Below, piece by piece: positions 34,943-43,580 of a stretch of 64,000 nt of DNA. Source of the DNA: an uncultured Clostridia bacterium. GTDB lineage: Bacteria; Bacillota; Clostridia; Monoglobales; Monoglobaceae. Both the position numbers and the translations under genes were made by a program. Under the pieces are notes generated by a model, which saw only the letters and a list, made by a program, of their open reading frames with translations, made no database searches and was not told where the DNA came from. The stretch covers positions 189,245-253,244 of the forward strand of contig CAJTWN010000002.1 in NCBI GenBank assembly GCA_910580105.1. The letters are read 5' to 3'. Numbering within the stretch: the stretch's first letter is position 1; the number at the start of each line of letters is the position of its first letter.

Positions 34943-36117
34943 ATACAGAAAATAGTCCTTGGGGCATCCTGACGGGGATTCGTCCTGTTAAAATTGCAAC
35001 TGCCCTGATTGACCAGGGAAAAACCGATAAAGAAATTATCGCACACTTTACAGAACACTATCATACCACCAATGAAAAAGCAACCCTTGCCCTGGAAACG
35101 GCAAGGGTTGAATTACCGCATAGGGAAAAAATGCTGGATAATGGCATCAGCTTATATATCGGCATTCCCTTCTGCCCTACCCGGTGCCTGTACTGTTCTT
35201 TTGTAACCTGCGGTACGCAGTCTGCCGCAAAATTGATTCCGGAATATGTCGAGTGCTTAAAAAAAGAAATTATCTATACGGCAAAACTTATTGAAAAGCA
35301 TCATAAACGTATCGAAACCATCTATTTTGGCGGCGGTACGCCAACAACACTCAGCGCCGAACAGCTGCACATCCTGATTTCAACAATTGAAGAGAACTGT
35401 GACCTTTCTTCGCTGCGGGAATTTACTGTGGAAGCCGGCCGGCCGGATACCGTCACCGAAGAAAAACTCCGGACCCTGAAAGCACACAAGGTAGAGCGAA
35501 TCAGCATCAATCCGCAAACCATGCATCACAAAACATTAAAAATTATCGGCCGCTCACATACGCCGGAACAGATTGTCGATGCTGTCCGGCTGGCAAGGTT
35601 CTGCGGCTTTGATAATATTAATATGGACTTGATTGCAGGTCTTCCCGGCGAAGATTTTGATATGTTCCGTACTTCTCTTGAAGAAGTAGAAAAACTCAAT
35701 CCCGAAGATACAACGATCCATACAATGAGCATCAAACGTTCATCGAGACTGAATGAATATCTGGATGAATATGATTTAACCAAGGGGGAGACGGTTGCCC
35801 AGATGGTTGACTATGCACGTACATACTTAGAAGGTCTGGGAAAACATCCCTACTATCTCTATCGTCAAAAAAACATCCTCGGAAATCTTGAAAATATCGG
35901 CTATGCAAAGAATGGAAAGGAATGTCTTTACAATATTTATATCATGGAAGAAATTCAATCCATCCTCGCTCTTGGCTGTGGCGGCTCTACCAAAACGGTT
36001 GACCGTGTTTCCGGACGAATTGAGCGCATTTTTAACGTAAAAGAACCCCAGGACTATATTGCGCGCATTGATGAAATGCTTGAACGAAAAAACGCTTTAA
36101 ATACACTGGTATTTTAA
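34939..36117 (+). CDS. hemZ: HemZ-like coproporphyrinogen dehydrogenase, lacking the N-terminal domain
   Basis: Radical SAM protein of 392 residues. The cluster motif is CPTRCLYCSF near residue 80, followed by YFGGGTPTTL, TVEAGRPDTVTEE and NMDLIAGLPGED. HemZ proteins are usually about 490-500 residues; this one begins at the WGILTGIRPVKIA segment, so roughly the first 100 residues are missing. The start overlaps the previous gene by 4 bases. No other haem genes are in the window, so the porphyrin role is by homology only and may not hold in an anaerobe. Confidence 0.85.
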   Translation: MNTENSPWGILTGIRPVKIATALIDQGKTDKEIIAHFTEHYHTTNEKATLALETARVELPHREKMLDNGISLYIGIPFCPTRCLYCSFVTCGTQSAAKLIPEYVECLKKEIIYTAKLIEKHHKRIETIYFGGGTPTTLSAEQLHILISTIEENCDLSSLREFTVEAGRPDTVTEEKLRTLKAHKVERISINPQTMHHKTLKIIGRSHTPEQIVDAVRLARFCGFDNINMDLIAGLPGEDFDMFRTSLEEVEKLNPEDTTIHTMSIKRSSRLNEYLDEYDLTKGETVAQMVDYARTYLEGLGKHPYYLYRQKNILGNLENIGYAKNGKECLYNIYIMEEIQSILALGCGGSTKTVDRVSGRIERIFNVKEPQDYIARIDEMLERKNALNTLVF

Positions 36118-36228
36118 CAAATTGACAGTTTTATAAGCGGCGTTTTAAAATTATAAAATAAACTTGTACAACGGTTTATAAATAAGATATCTTTGTTTTT
36201 TATTAAATATAATAAAGGGTGAATAATT

Positions 36229-37674
36229 ATGAATCAATCAAACCAGGCGGACCTTGGCAATGGCAGCATTGGAAAACTGCTTTTAAAAATGGCGGCACCA
36301 ACCATTGTTGCTCAGGTTATCAACATGCTTTACAATATGGTCGACCGCATGTACATCGGCCACATACCGGAAGTTGGCTCCCTTGCCCTTACCGGTGTTG
36401 GGATCACATTTCCCATTATCATGATGATTTCAGCATTTAGTTCGCTGATTGGTATGGGCGGCGCCCCAAGGGCAGCGATCAGCCTTGGAGCCGGTGATAA
36501 AGAAAACGCAAATAAAATTTTAGGAAACTGTGTTGTCTCTTTGGCAGCCGTTTCCGTTATATTAACCGCAGTAGTACTCGTCTTCGGAAAATCCATGCTG
36601 CGGCAATTTGGGGCAACAGAAGGAACCACCCTGGAATACGGCGCCGCATATCTGAACATCTATGCCCTTGGCACAATCTTCGTACAGACAGTTTTAGGCC
36701 TCAACATCTTTATTACAACGCAGGGCTTTTCAATGACTGCCATGAAAACCATACTCATTGGCGCAATCACGAACATCATCCTCGACCCCATATTTATTTT
36801 TGTTTTTGGAATGGGTGTTCGCGGTGCTGCACTTGCCACCATCATCTCCCAGGGTATTTCTGCTGTTTGGGTTCTTCGCTTTCTGACCGGCAAAAAAGGT
36901 GTCCTCCGCATCCAAAAGAAACATCTGAGTTTTTCACTTTCGGTCATGCTTCCTGTCCTTGCGCTCGGACTTTCTCCTTTTATTATGCAGATTACTGAAA
37001 GTATACTCACCATCAGTTTTAATGCCTCCCTGCAAAAGTTTGGGGGCGATTTAGCTGTTGGCGCAATGACCATCCTGGCAGCCGTCATGCAATTTGCCAT
37101 GATGCCCATCCAGGGGCTTACCCAAGGCGCTCAGCCGATCATCAGTTTTAACTTTGGCGCACAAAAAACGGATCGGGTTAAAAAAACCTTCCGGCTGCTT
37201 TTGCTTTATTGTGTGCTATTTTCCGGCATCATTTGGGCAATCTCCATGTTTGCGCCGAAGGTATTTGTCCTTCTCTTCAGCAATAACCTGGAACTCACAC
37301 AGATCTCTGTCTGGGCTTTGCGTATATATATGGCAGTCAGTATTATCTTTGGAATTCAAATTGCCTGCCAGCAGACATTTATCGCACTTAATCAGGCAGG
37401 CGTTTCCATCTTTCTTGCCATTTTACGAAAGGTTATCCTGCTTATCCCTTTAATTTTCATCCTGCCACACATCATTCCGGATCAATTTGCTGCGTTTTTT
37501 ATTCCGCAGCATATCCAAGAAATCCTTGCTGGTTACGATGTCCCAAAAGTATTTTCTGTCTTCTTTGCAGAACCAGTATCCGATACAATTGCCGTCACCG
37601 TCACCGCTTTTATGTTTGCCTTCCGTTTTAATAAAATATTAAAACGCGGAATTCCAGGAAAAAAAGAAGTATAA
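36229..37674 (+). CDS. MATE family multidrug/cation efflux transporter
   Basis: 481-residue membrane protein with about twelve hydrophobic segments in two halves. The start GSIGKLLLKMAAPTIVAQVINMLYNMVD-like opening and the GMGGAPRAAI and LTQGAQPIISFNFGA motifs are typical of the MATE (NorM/DinF-like) family, which exports drugs or metabolites using Na+ or H+. AAAGGG precedes the ATG. Substrate unknown. A terminator follows after a repeat-bearing spacer. Confidence 0.92.
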   Translation: MNQSNQADLGNGSIGKLLLKMAAPTIVAQVINMLYNMVDRMYIGHIPEVGSLALTGVGITFPIIMMISAFSSLIGMGGAPRAAISLGAGDKENANKILGNCVVSLAAVSVILTAVVLVFGKSMLRQFGATEGTTLEYGAAYLNIYALGTIFVQTVLGLNIFITTQGFSMTAMKTILIGAITNIILDPIFIFVFGMGVRGAALATIISQGISAVWVLRFLTGKKGVLRIQKKHLSFSLSVMLPVLALGLSPFIMQITESILTISFNASLQKFGGDLAVGAMTILAAVMQFAMMPIQGLTQGAQPIISFNFGAQKTDRVKKTFRLLLLYCVLFSGIIWAISMFAPKVFVLLFSNNLELTQISVWALRIYMAVSIIFGIQIACQQTFIALNQAGVSIFLAILRKVILLIPLIFILPHIIPDQFAAFFIPQHIQEILAGYDVPKVFSVFFAEPVSDTIAVTVTAFMFAFRFNKILKRGIPGKKEV

Positions 37675-37768
37675 CCTTATAATTGAACAGCAAAATATAA
37701 GATATAACTCGCCACCTAAAAATGGCAGGGAACAAAATAATAGGGAACACCTATATAACACAACGGAC

Positions 37769-37858
37769 TGAAAAAATTTCACGCGTAGAAATTTTTTCAT
37801 ATCTGCAAACGTTTCAACCACAAAGCGGGTGAAATCTCTGCAACTTTGCTTCAAATTA
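37769..37858 (+). repeat. Dispersed intergenic repeat, copy 2
   Basis: About 90 bp matching 3974-4061 in the same orientation, with conserved blocks listed for copy 1. Weaker similarity continues about 30 bases to the left. It lies just after the MATE gene and before its terminator. The spacer (37675-38004) otherwise holds only the two terminators listed. Confidence 0.75.
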
Positions 37859-37870
37859 TAGGCTAATCTA

Positions 37871-37901
37871 AAAAGTCTTCCGAACTTCGGAAGACTTTTT
37901 T
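37871..37901 (+). terminator. Terminator of the MATE transporter gene
   Basis: AAAGTCTTCCGA pairs with TCGGAAGACTTT with almost no loop, followed by a T run on the plus strand. The repeat copy would be within the 3' UTR. Confidence 0.85.
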
Positions 37902-37920
37902 AATAAACAAATAAATAACC

Positions 37921-37963
37921 AAACAAAAAAATTCGGGAGCACAATGAATGGTTGTGACTCCCG
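37921..37963 (-). terminator. Terminator of the SGNH esterase gene
   Basis: On the minus strand TCGGGAG-CACAA pairs with TTGTG-CTCCCGA and is followed by ATTTTTTTG. Confidence 0.85.
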
Positions 37964-38004
37964 ATGTTTTGAGAAGAATTTTAATTTTTTTTCAATTTAA
38001 TAGT

Positions 38005-41000
38005 TTATGCCCCTAATTTTATTGCAGGCATATGCGGCATGATAGAATCCTCGGAATCCAACAACATTACTTTGAGTTCAGTGTTTTTATCCACATGATC
38101 TATGGTCACTTCCGCACGCAAATTTCCAGAACCCTGTTCACTTTTATCATAGGTTTTCATAACACCATTTTGATAAACTGCAACAACTAAAGTTCCAGAA
38201 AGCGCAGTGTCTGTCAAATCAGCAGAAACCGCGATATTGCCCGGTTCCAGTGCATTGACTTTCTTACCATCTTTTGTAATCTCTATATTATCTCTGACAT
38301 AATCTCCGTCTGTCATTTGGACTGACGTAAACACCGCATTCTGCGGCCATTTTTCACTTGTTTCACATTCGCCATTAATAATAAGATTTTTTTCTGTCGC
38401 ATCATCTGCTTTCCAAACCGCGACATCATCAATATACATCGTACCTTTGCTTCTGCAAGCATTGATAAGATTGACTAAAACCAAATCTGTATCGCCGGAA
38501 TTAAATGTATATTCAACCGGCATCCATTTAGGGCCGCATGCACTTTCTTTTGATTTAATGACACTTCCCCACGAATAACTTCCTTTATTTGATTCCTGAA
38601 TTCGAACCTGAAGGGTCAATCCCTGATCACCTTTAATCCAGTAACGAATTTTATATTCCGTATTCTTTTCCACATTCACATACTGGAAAGTTGATTCATA
38701 TTTTTGCAGCGTATACCACGGAACCAGGTACGGCGTATATTTAAGCGACCCCTTTCCGCTGTGTGCAAATCCCTTATCCGGTGCAAAATCAGACGGCTCC
38801 ATATTTTTAACCGCTTCATGTGTTGCATCAAACCATGTCTGTGCCATTTTTGCATAACCGGAATCGTTTGGATGGGTATAATCCTTTGATATATCTGACA
38901 TTTTTAAAGCATCATGTATATTGACAAGTTTCACATTTTCACCCTTTGTCGGCACCATTGTCTTTAAAAATTCATTATACTGCTTTACTTTTGCTTCATT
39001 GCCGGCGTTATTTAAAGGCGTCAATGTAGCCACATACAACTGTACATCAGGATCTATGGCCAAAATTTTATCAACCAAAGCTTCCATCCTGTCCGGTGCG
39101 CCTGCAAATAAATTATTATCGCTTTTATCCTGAAGAATATCGTTGGTTCCAATCATCAAAAGAATAACCTGCGGTCCATAATTATACATCCATGATTCAA
39201 TATTACTGTCAATCTGATCAATTCTCCAACCGCTGTAACCGGCATGGCCGCTGCCTTTGCCAAAATCATTTCCCAGAGAACTTGGTCCTACGAAATTTAC
39301 ATTTGCTCCGTCATCTTTGTATTTTTTAAACAAACCATACTTATAACCTGTTTTATCCTGCTCGGCACCAACACCGGCAGTAATCGAGTCACCAACCGGC
39401 ATTACACGTACGCCGCCGGAAATATCACCGCTTTTTCCTTCATTGTCATAATGAATTTTGAATGGATCTTCAATCCCCGTCCAATTTTTCTCGCTGTCAG
39501 TAAAATCAGGATTTAATAATAAATTTGTCGGCGTTTTCTGGGTTACCGGTTTATATTTTGCAATAAAAGTACCATAGTCAAAGCAGACTCTGCCTTCCAC
39601 ATTTGCTTTCGCAGATATGGTATAACCTGCTGTTGTGCTGTCCCCAGAGTTAAAATATGCAACCAGCCGTTTCCATGCTGCATTTTTCTCAATCACAACA
39701 GGGCCGCCGCTTAACATACTATTTCCATCGGATCCTGTTACATCAAATTTTGCATCTACGCCGTCTGCATTCTTTACCCACAGCATAGCAATATAATCCG
39801 TGTTTGGTTTAACTGCAATTGCCTGTTTTACTTCACCTTCACGTCCGGAATTATCTGCGTCGAATACCAGAGAACGCGGCCCAACATACATATCAACAGA
39901 AGCGTTTCCACCATGTACTTCGGAAATATCAACTTCTTCCATCTCACCCGGATCAACTTCCTGTCCCGGCGTTACATATTTACTGCTTTGAACCAAAGAG
40001 ACCGGATCCTCAAACTTTCCCCAAACGGTTGCTCCATCCTCAAATCCGGGATTGGCAAGCAAGTTTTTACTGTCCCCTTTTTTACAGAAAGACACATTGT
40101 CAAAATAAATATCGCCTTTTCCGCCATATGGATTGCCGGTAAATGCCAGGATTAATGTATTTTGCTCTTTACTATTAAATTCGTAAGTATATTCTTTCCA
40201 TTCATTTCCGCCAACCGATATTTCTTTTTGGAATGTCTGCCAGTTCGGATCTAAAATACGAACCGTTCCGCTTCTTCCTTTTGCAAAAAACTTTACAACA
40301 TAATCTGTATTCTTTTCAAGGTTCTTTGCATATTGGGTAAAGAATACATACTTTTCTTGGTTGCCCAAACCTTCAGAATGGATTTTTACAGAATTATATC
40401 CTTCATATACATAAGGGATATTTTCATCCGAACCGCCAGCTGCCGCTGTGGCGGTAGCTGTTGCAGTTGCCTGAGGCACTGCAGTCGGTGCTGCCGTAAC
40501 GCTGGGATCTGCTGTTGGTACAGGTTCTCCCGGTGTAACTGCCTGATCACTCGTAATCAAAAAGACCGGATCTGCCCATTTACTCCATACAGTTTCCCCG
40601 TCTTCAAACCCAGGATTGGAGAGCAGATTTTTACTGTCCCCTTTTTTACAGAAGGTGACATTATCTACGTAAAGATCACCTTTACCGCCATATGGATTAT
40701 TGGTCAGCATACAAAGCAAGGTTGTATTGCTGCCTGAGTTAAACTCCTTTGTATACTGCGTCCAGCTGCCGGTTCCGCCTATGCTTTGTTCAGCAACTTT
40801 TGTCGACCAATTGTCCTGCATGACTCTTATAGATCCTCTGCCGCTTTTGGCCCAGCAGGTCACTACATAATCGGTGTTTGGCGTCAAATTCTTTACATAT
40901 TGTGTAAAGAAGATATATTTTTCATTTTCTTTTAAACCTTCAGAATGAATTTTGACAGAGTGGTTTCCCTCATAAACATAGTCCTCATTGGCAGCAAATA

Positions 41001-41079
41001 CAAATATACCGCTTAGCATTGTACAAAACAAACACACTGCCAAAAATATCGTCAATGATACTTTGATGTTTTTCTTCAT
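38005..41079 (-). CDS. Secreted multi-module SGNH/GDSL esterase with CBM-like domains
   Basis: About 1024 residues. A signal peptide occupies about 1-30 (MKKNIKVSLTIFLAV..., ending FVFAA). Then come two closely similar beta-sandwich modules (about 33-175 and 222-365) split by a Pro/Thr/Ala linker, a third module (about 385-510), an SGNH hydrolase domain (about 555-760), a fourth module and a C-terminal Ig-like stretch. Catalytic blocks are PVGDSITAG (Ser near 565), MIGTND and DYTHPND (Asp733, His736). NLL-NPGFED motifs recur at module joints. No LPXTG or dockerin, so it is probably released. Likely removes acetyl groups from plant polysaccharides; substrate inferred. AGGAGG precedes ATG 41079. 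Confidence 0.88.
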   Translation of the reverse strand: MKKNIKVSLTIFLAVCLFCTMLSGIFVFAANEDYVYEGNHSVKIHSEGLKENEKYIFFTQYVKNLTPNTDYVVTCWAKSGRGSIRVMQDNWSTKVAEQSIGGTGSWTQYTKEFNSGSNTTLLCMLTNNPYGGKGDLYVDNVTFCKKGDSKNLLSNPGFEDGETVWSKWADPVFLITSDQAVTPGEPVPTADPSVTAAPTAVPQATATATATAAAGGSDENIPYVYEGYNSVKIHSEGLGNQEKYVFFTQYAKNLEKNTDYVVKFFAKGRSGTVRILDPNWQTFQKEISVGGNEWKEYTYEFNSKEQNTLILAFTGNPYGGKGDIYFDNVSFCKKGDSKNLLANPGFEDGATVWGKFEDPVSLVQSSKYVTPGQEVDPGEMEEVDISEVHGGNASVDMYVGPRSLVFDADNSGREGEVKQAIAVKPNTDYIAMLWVKNADGVDAKFDVTGSDGNSMLSGGPVVIEKNAAWKRLVAYFNSGDSTTAGYTISAKANVEGRVCFDYGTFIAKYKPVTQKTPTNLLLNPDFTDSEKNWTGIEDPFKIHYDNEGKSGDISGGVRVMPVGDSITAGVGAEQDKTGYKYGLFKKYKDDGANVNFVGPSSLGNDFGKGSGHAGYSGWRIDQIDSNIESWMYNYGPQVILLMIGTNDILQDKSDNNLFAGAPDRMEALVDKILAIDPDVQLYVATLTPLNNAGNEAKVKQYNEFLKTMVPTKGENVKLVNIHDALKMSDISKDYTHPNDSGYAKMAQTWFDATHEAVKNMEPSDFAPDKGFAHSGKGSLKYTPYLVPWYTLQKYESTFQYVNVEKNTEYKIRYWIKGDQGLTLQVRIQESNKGSYSWGSVIKSKESACGPKWMPVEYTFNSGDTDLVLVNLINACRSKGTMYIDDVAVWKADDATEKNLIINGECETSEKWPQNAVFTSVQMTDGDYVRDNIEITKDGKKVNALEPGNIAVSADLTDTALSGTLVVAVYQNGVMKTYDKSEQGSGNLRAEVTIDHVDKNTELKVMLLDSEDSIMPHMPAIKLGA
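39985..40413 (-). repeat. Intragenic duplicated module, copy 2
   Basis: Encodes the second CBM-like module (YVYEGYNSVKIHSEG to the FEDPVSLVQ region), closely similar in protein and visibly in DNA to 40555-40983. Confidence 0.75.
40555..40983 (-). repeat. Intragenic duplicated module, copy 1
   Basis: Encodes the first CBM-like module (YVYEGNHSVKIHSEG to the WADPVFLI region). Shared features with copy 2 include NPYGGKGD and FCKKGDSKNLL-NPGFEDG. Confidence 0.75.
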
Positions 41080-41126
41080 TCTACCCCTCCTCAAAAATAA
41101 ACAAAACTCCTTTTAAATATATAAAC

Positions 41127-41154
41127 ATTATATATCACTTTTAATAATTTACAA
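41127..41154 (-). promoter_or_regulatory. Promoter of the SGNH esterase gene
   Basis: TTGTAA (41149-41154) and TATAAT (41127-41132) with a 16-base spacer, about 50 bases before the start codon. Confidence 0.6.
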
Positions 41155-41268
41155 TGTGGCAAACTTTATTTTTGCCGAGATAAACTTTCAATCTTATATC
41201 TGTTTTATTTAAATTGCATAAAGATTCACTTTTCTGCATTGAATATACCTGAATTCTGTATTCAGCTC

Positions 41269-41296
41269 TTGACATATATTCTTTTGCCATGATAAA
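41269..41296 (+). promoter_or_regulatory. Possible promoter of feoB
   Basis: A perfect TTGACA (41269-41274) is followed after 16 bases by a weak -10, GATAAA (41291-41296). No clear Fur box was recognised. Confidence 0.4.
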
Positions 41297-41352
41297 CTAT
41301 GGTTAGTATATATTAACTTAATTCTTTTACGAAAATCATACGGAGGTACACT

Positions 41353-43431
41353 ATGGGGATCAGCATTGCTCTTGCAGGCAATCCAAACAGCGGAAAAACA
41401 ACCATGTTCAACGCTTTGACCGGCTCGGCACAATATGTGGGAAACCGCCCCGGCGTTACGGTTGAACATACAACCGGACGGCTAAAAACGCATAAAGACG
41501 TCGATTTGGTAGACCTTCCCGGCATATACTCCCTTTCCCCCTATACCGCGGAAGAAGTTGTCAGCCGTGACTATCTTTTGGATGAACATCCGGATGCCAT
41601 TATCAATCTTGTGGATGCCTCCAATATTGAACGCAACCTATACCTCACCACCCAGCTTTGTGAAGTTGGTTTTCCTGTCATTATCGCACTGAATATGATT
41701 GATGTTATACAAAAAAACGGTGACCGAATTGATATTCCGAAGCTTTCCAAGCTGCTCGGCTGCGAAATTGTTGAAACCTCTGCCTTGAAAGAAACCGGTC
41801 TTGAAATTTTATGCGAAAAGGCGGTGCGGCTGGCAAAAACCAAAAAACATTTTCACGGAATCTGCCGGTTTTCACCAATGATTGAAGATACGCTCCGAAA
41901 AATTCAGGAACTTATCCTTCCATTTTGCGAAGAAGTTCATATGCGCTGGTATACCATCAAGGTCTTTGAACGGGATGAACGCGTTTTATCCTCTCTGAAG
42001 CTGTCCCCGGAAATCCGCAATACAATTGATCATCTTATCGCCCGGTGTGAGCGGTACTATGATGATGAAAGCGACAGCATCATTATCAATGAACGCTACA
42101 TATGGATTACAAATATCATTTCTAAATGTGTCGTCCGCCACAAAGCCGGAACCACCCCCGCAGAAAAAGTGGACAATATTATGACAAACCGGATTTTTGC
42201 ATTGCCTTTGTTTATTTTAATTATGTGCGGGGTATATTATATTTCTATTCAGCTGGTGGGTAATATCACCACTGAATGGATGGAAACTTTGGTCGCATGG
42301 TTTGGCAGCGGAGTAAACGCCTTTTTATCTTCTGTCGGTACCGCCGAATGGCTGAATGCCCTGATTGTCGACGGTATTATCAGCGGCGTAGGCGCCGTCC
42401 TTACCTTCATCCCCCAGCTTATGATTCTGTTTTTATTTCTCGCTTTGCTTGAAGACTGTGGTTACATGGCCAGAATCGCATTTATTATGGACCGTATCTT
42501 CCGAAAGTTCGGCCTGTCAGGAAAGTCTTTTATCCCCCTGCTGGTTGCATCAGGCTGCGGTGTTCCCGGCATTATGTCCTGCCGTACAATTGAAAGTGAA
42601 ACGGACCGGAAAATCACGGTGATGGTCACAACCTTTGTTCCTTGCGGAGCAAAGCTTCCGATTATTGCACTCATTTCAGGGGGTATATTCGGGAATTCAG
42701 CGCTGATCGCTATTTCTGTCTATTTTATCGGCATTTTAATGGTCTTTATGTCCGGTGTAATTCTGAAAAAGACCCGTTCTTTTGCCAGTGAACCCGCTCC
42801 ATTTGTCATGGAAATGCCCGCCTATCATCTGCCAAGCACCAAAAATGTAGCACTGCATGTGTGGGATGATGTCCGCGCATTTGTCGTAAAAGCCGGCACA
42901 GTGATTTTTGTCGGCAGCGGAATTATTTGGTTATTATCAAACTTTTCTTTTGCTTTTCAACTGGTAGACTCTTCTGAGAGTATGCTCGCCTATATCGGAA
43001 GGGCAATTGCACCTGTTTTTGCTCCGCTCGGCTTTGGGCACTGGGAAGCAACCGTTGCAACACTCACCGGTATTGTCGCAAAAGAAAATATAGTAAGCTC
43101 GCTGAACATTCTCTATACATTTGACAGCCCTGCCTTCCTGCAAAATATTTTCACTGCCCCCGGCGCATACGCATTTCTTATTTTCAATATGTTATGTTCC
43201 CCCTGCGTGGCAGCTATTGCAGCTATATCTAAAGAAATGGGCAGCACCAAAGATACTTTATTTGCAATTGCTTACCAAACAATCGTTGCCTATGCTGTTG
43301 CATTAATAATTTATCAGTTTGGGTCTTTGCTTGGCGGAGCTTCCTTTGGCGCCGGCAGCATTGCCGCAGCCCTGGTTCTTTTGCTCAGCCTCTGGCTGTT
43401 ATTCCGGCCTGCACATAACAAATCCAAATAA
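41353..43431 (+). CDS. feoB: Ferrous iron transporter FeoB
   Basis: 692 residues. The N-terminal G-protein domain shows GNPNSGKTT, the switch segment NRPGVTVE, DLPGIYSLSPYT and NMID. A helical spacer follows, then the membrane permease with Gate motifs (SGCGVPGIMSCR and VPCGAKLPI). It imports Fe2+ across the cytoplasmic membrane. GGAGG lies 7 bases before the ATG. No feoA is adjacent, and the protein has no fused FeoA domain, so a partner would have to be elsewhere. Confidence 0.96.
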   Translation: MGISIALAGNPNSGKTTMFNALTGSAQYVGNRPGVTVEHTTGRLKTHKDVDLVDLPGIYSLSPYTAEEVVSRDYLLDEHPDAIINLVDASNIERNLYLTTQLCEVGFPVIIALNMIDVIQKNGDRIDIPKLSKLLGCEIVETSALKETGLEILCEKAVRLAKTKKHFHGICRFSPMIEDTLRKIQELILPFCEEVHMRWYTIKVFERDERVLSSLKLSPEIRNTIDHLIARCERYYDDESDSIIINERYIWITNIISKCVVRHKAGTTPAEKVDNIMTNRIFALPLFILIMCGVYYISIQLVGNITTEWMETLVAWFGSGVNAFLSSVGTAEWLNALIVDGIISGVGAVLTFIPQLMILFLFLALLEDCGYMARIAFIMDRIFRKFGLSGKSFIPLLVASGCGVPGIMSCRTIESETDRKITVMVTTFVPCGAKLPIIALISGGIFGNSALIAISVYFIGILMVFMSGVILKKTRSFASEPAPFVMEMPAYHLPSTKNVALHVWDDVRAFVVKAGTVIFVGSGIIWLLSNFSFAFQLVDSSESMLAYIGRAIAPVFAPLGFGHWEATVATLTGIVAKENIVSSLNILYTFDSPAFLQNIFTAPGAYAFLIFNMLCSPCVAAIAAISKEMGSTKDTLFAIAYQTIVAYAVALIIYQFGSLLGGASFGAGSIAAALVLLLSLWLLFRPAHNKSK

Positions 43432-43518
43432 GACAAACGCCTCTATGTTTTCCGAAATATTTTTTCAGAGAGCCAGACTGAAAAAATATTAAAATATGTT
43501 AAAAAAATTGTGAAAGGC

Positions 43519-43547
43519 TTGTATTTCTCTTCCAAACCCCTTATAAT
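43519..43547 (+). promoter_or_regulatory. Promoter of murT-gatD
   Basis: TTGTAT (43519-43524) and TATAAT (43542-43547) at 17 bases, about 33 bases before murT. Confidence 0.7.
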
Positions 43548-43580
43548 AAATACATACTAAAAAAAGGAGTCCCCCATACA

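Noticed and set aside
37639..37854. 71-codon minus-strand frame after the MATE gene
   Set aside because: It overlaps the repeat copy and the MATE 3' end on the opposite strand, with no start signals.
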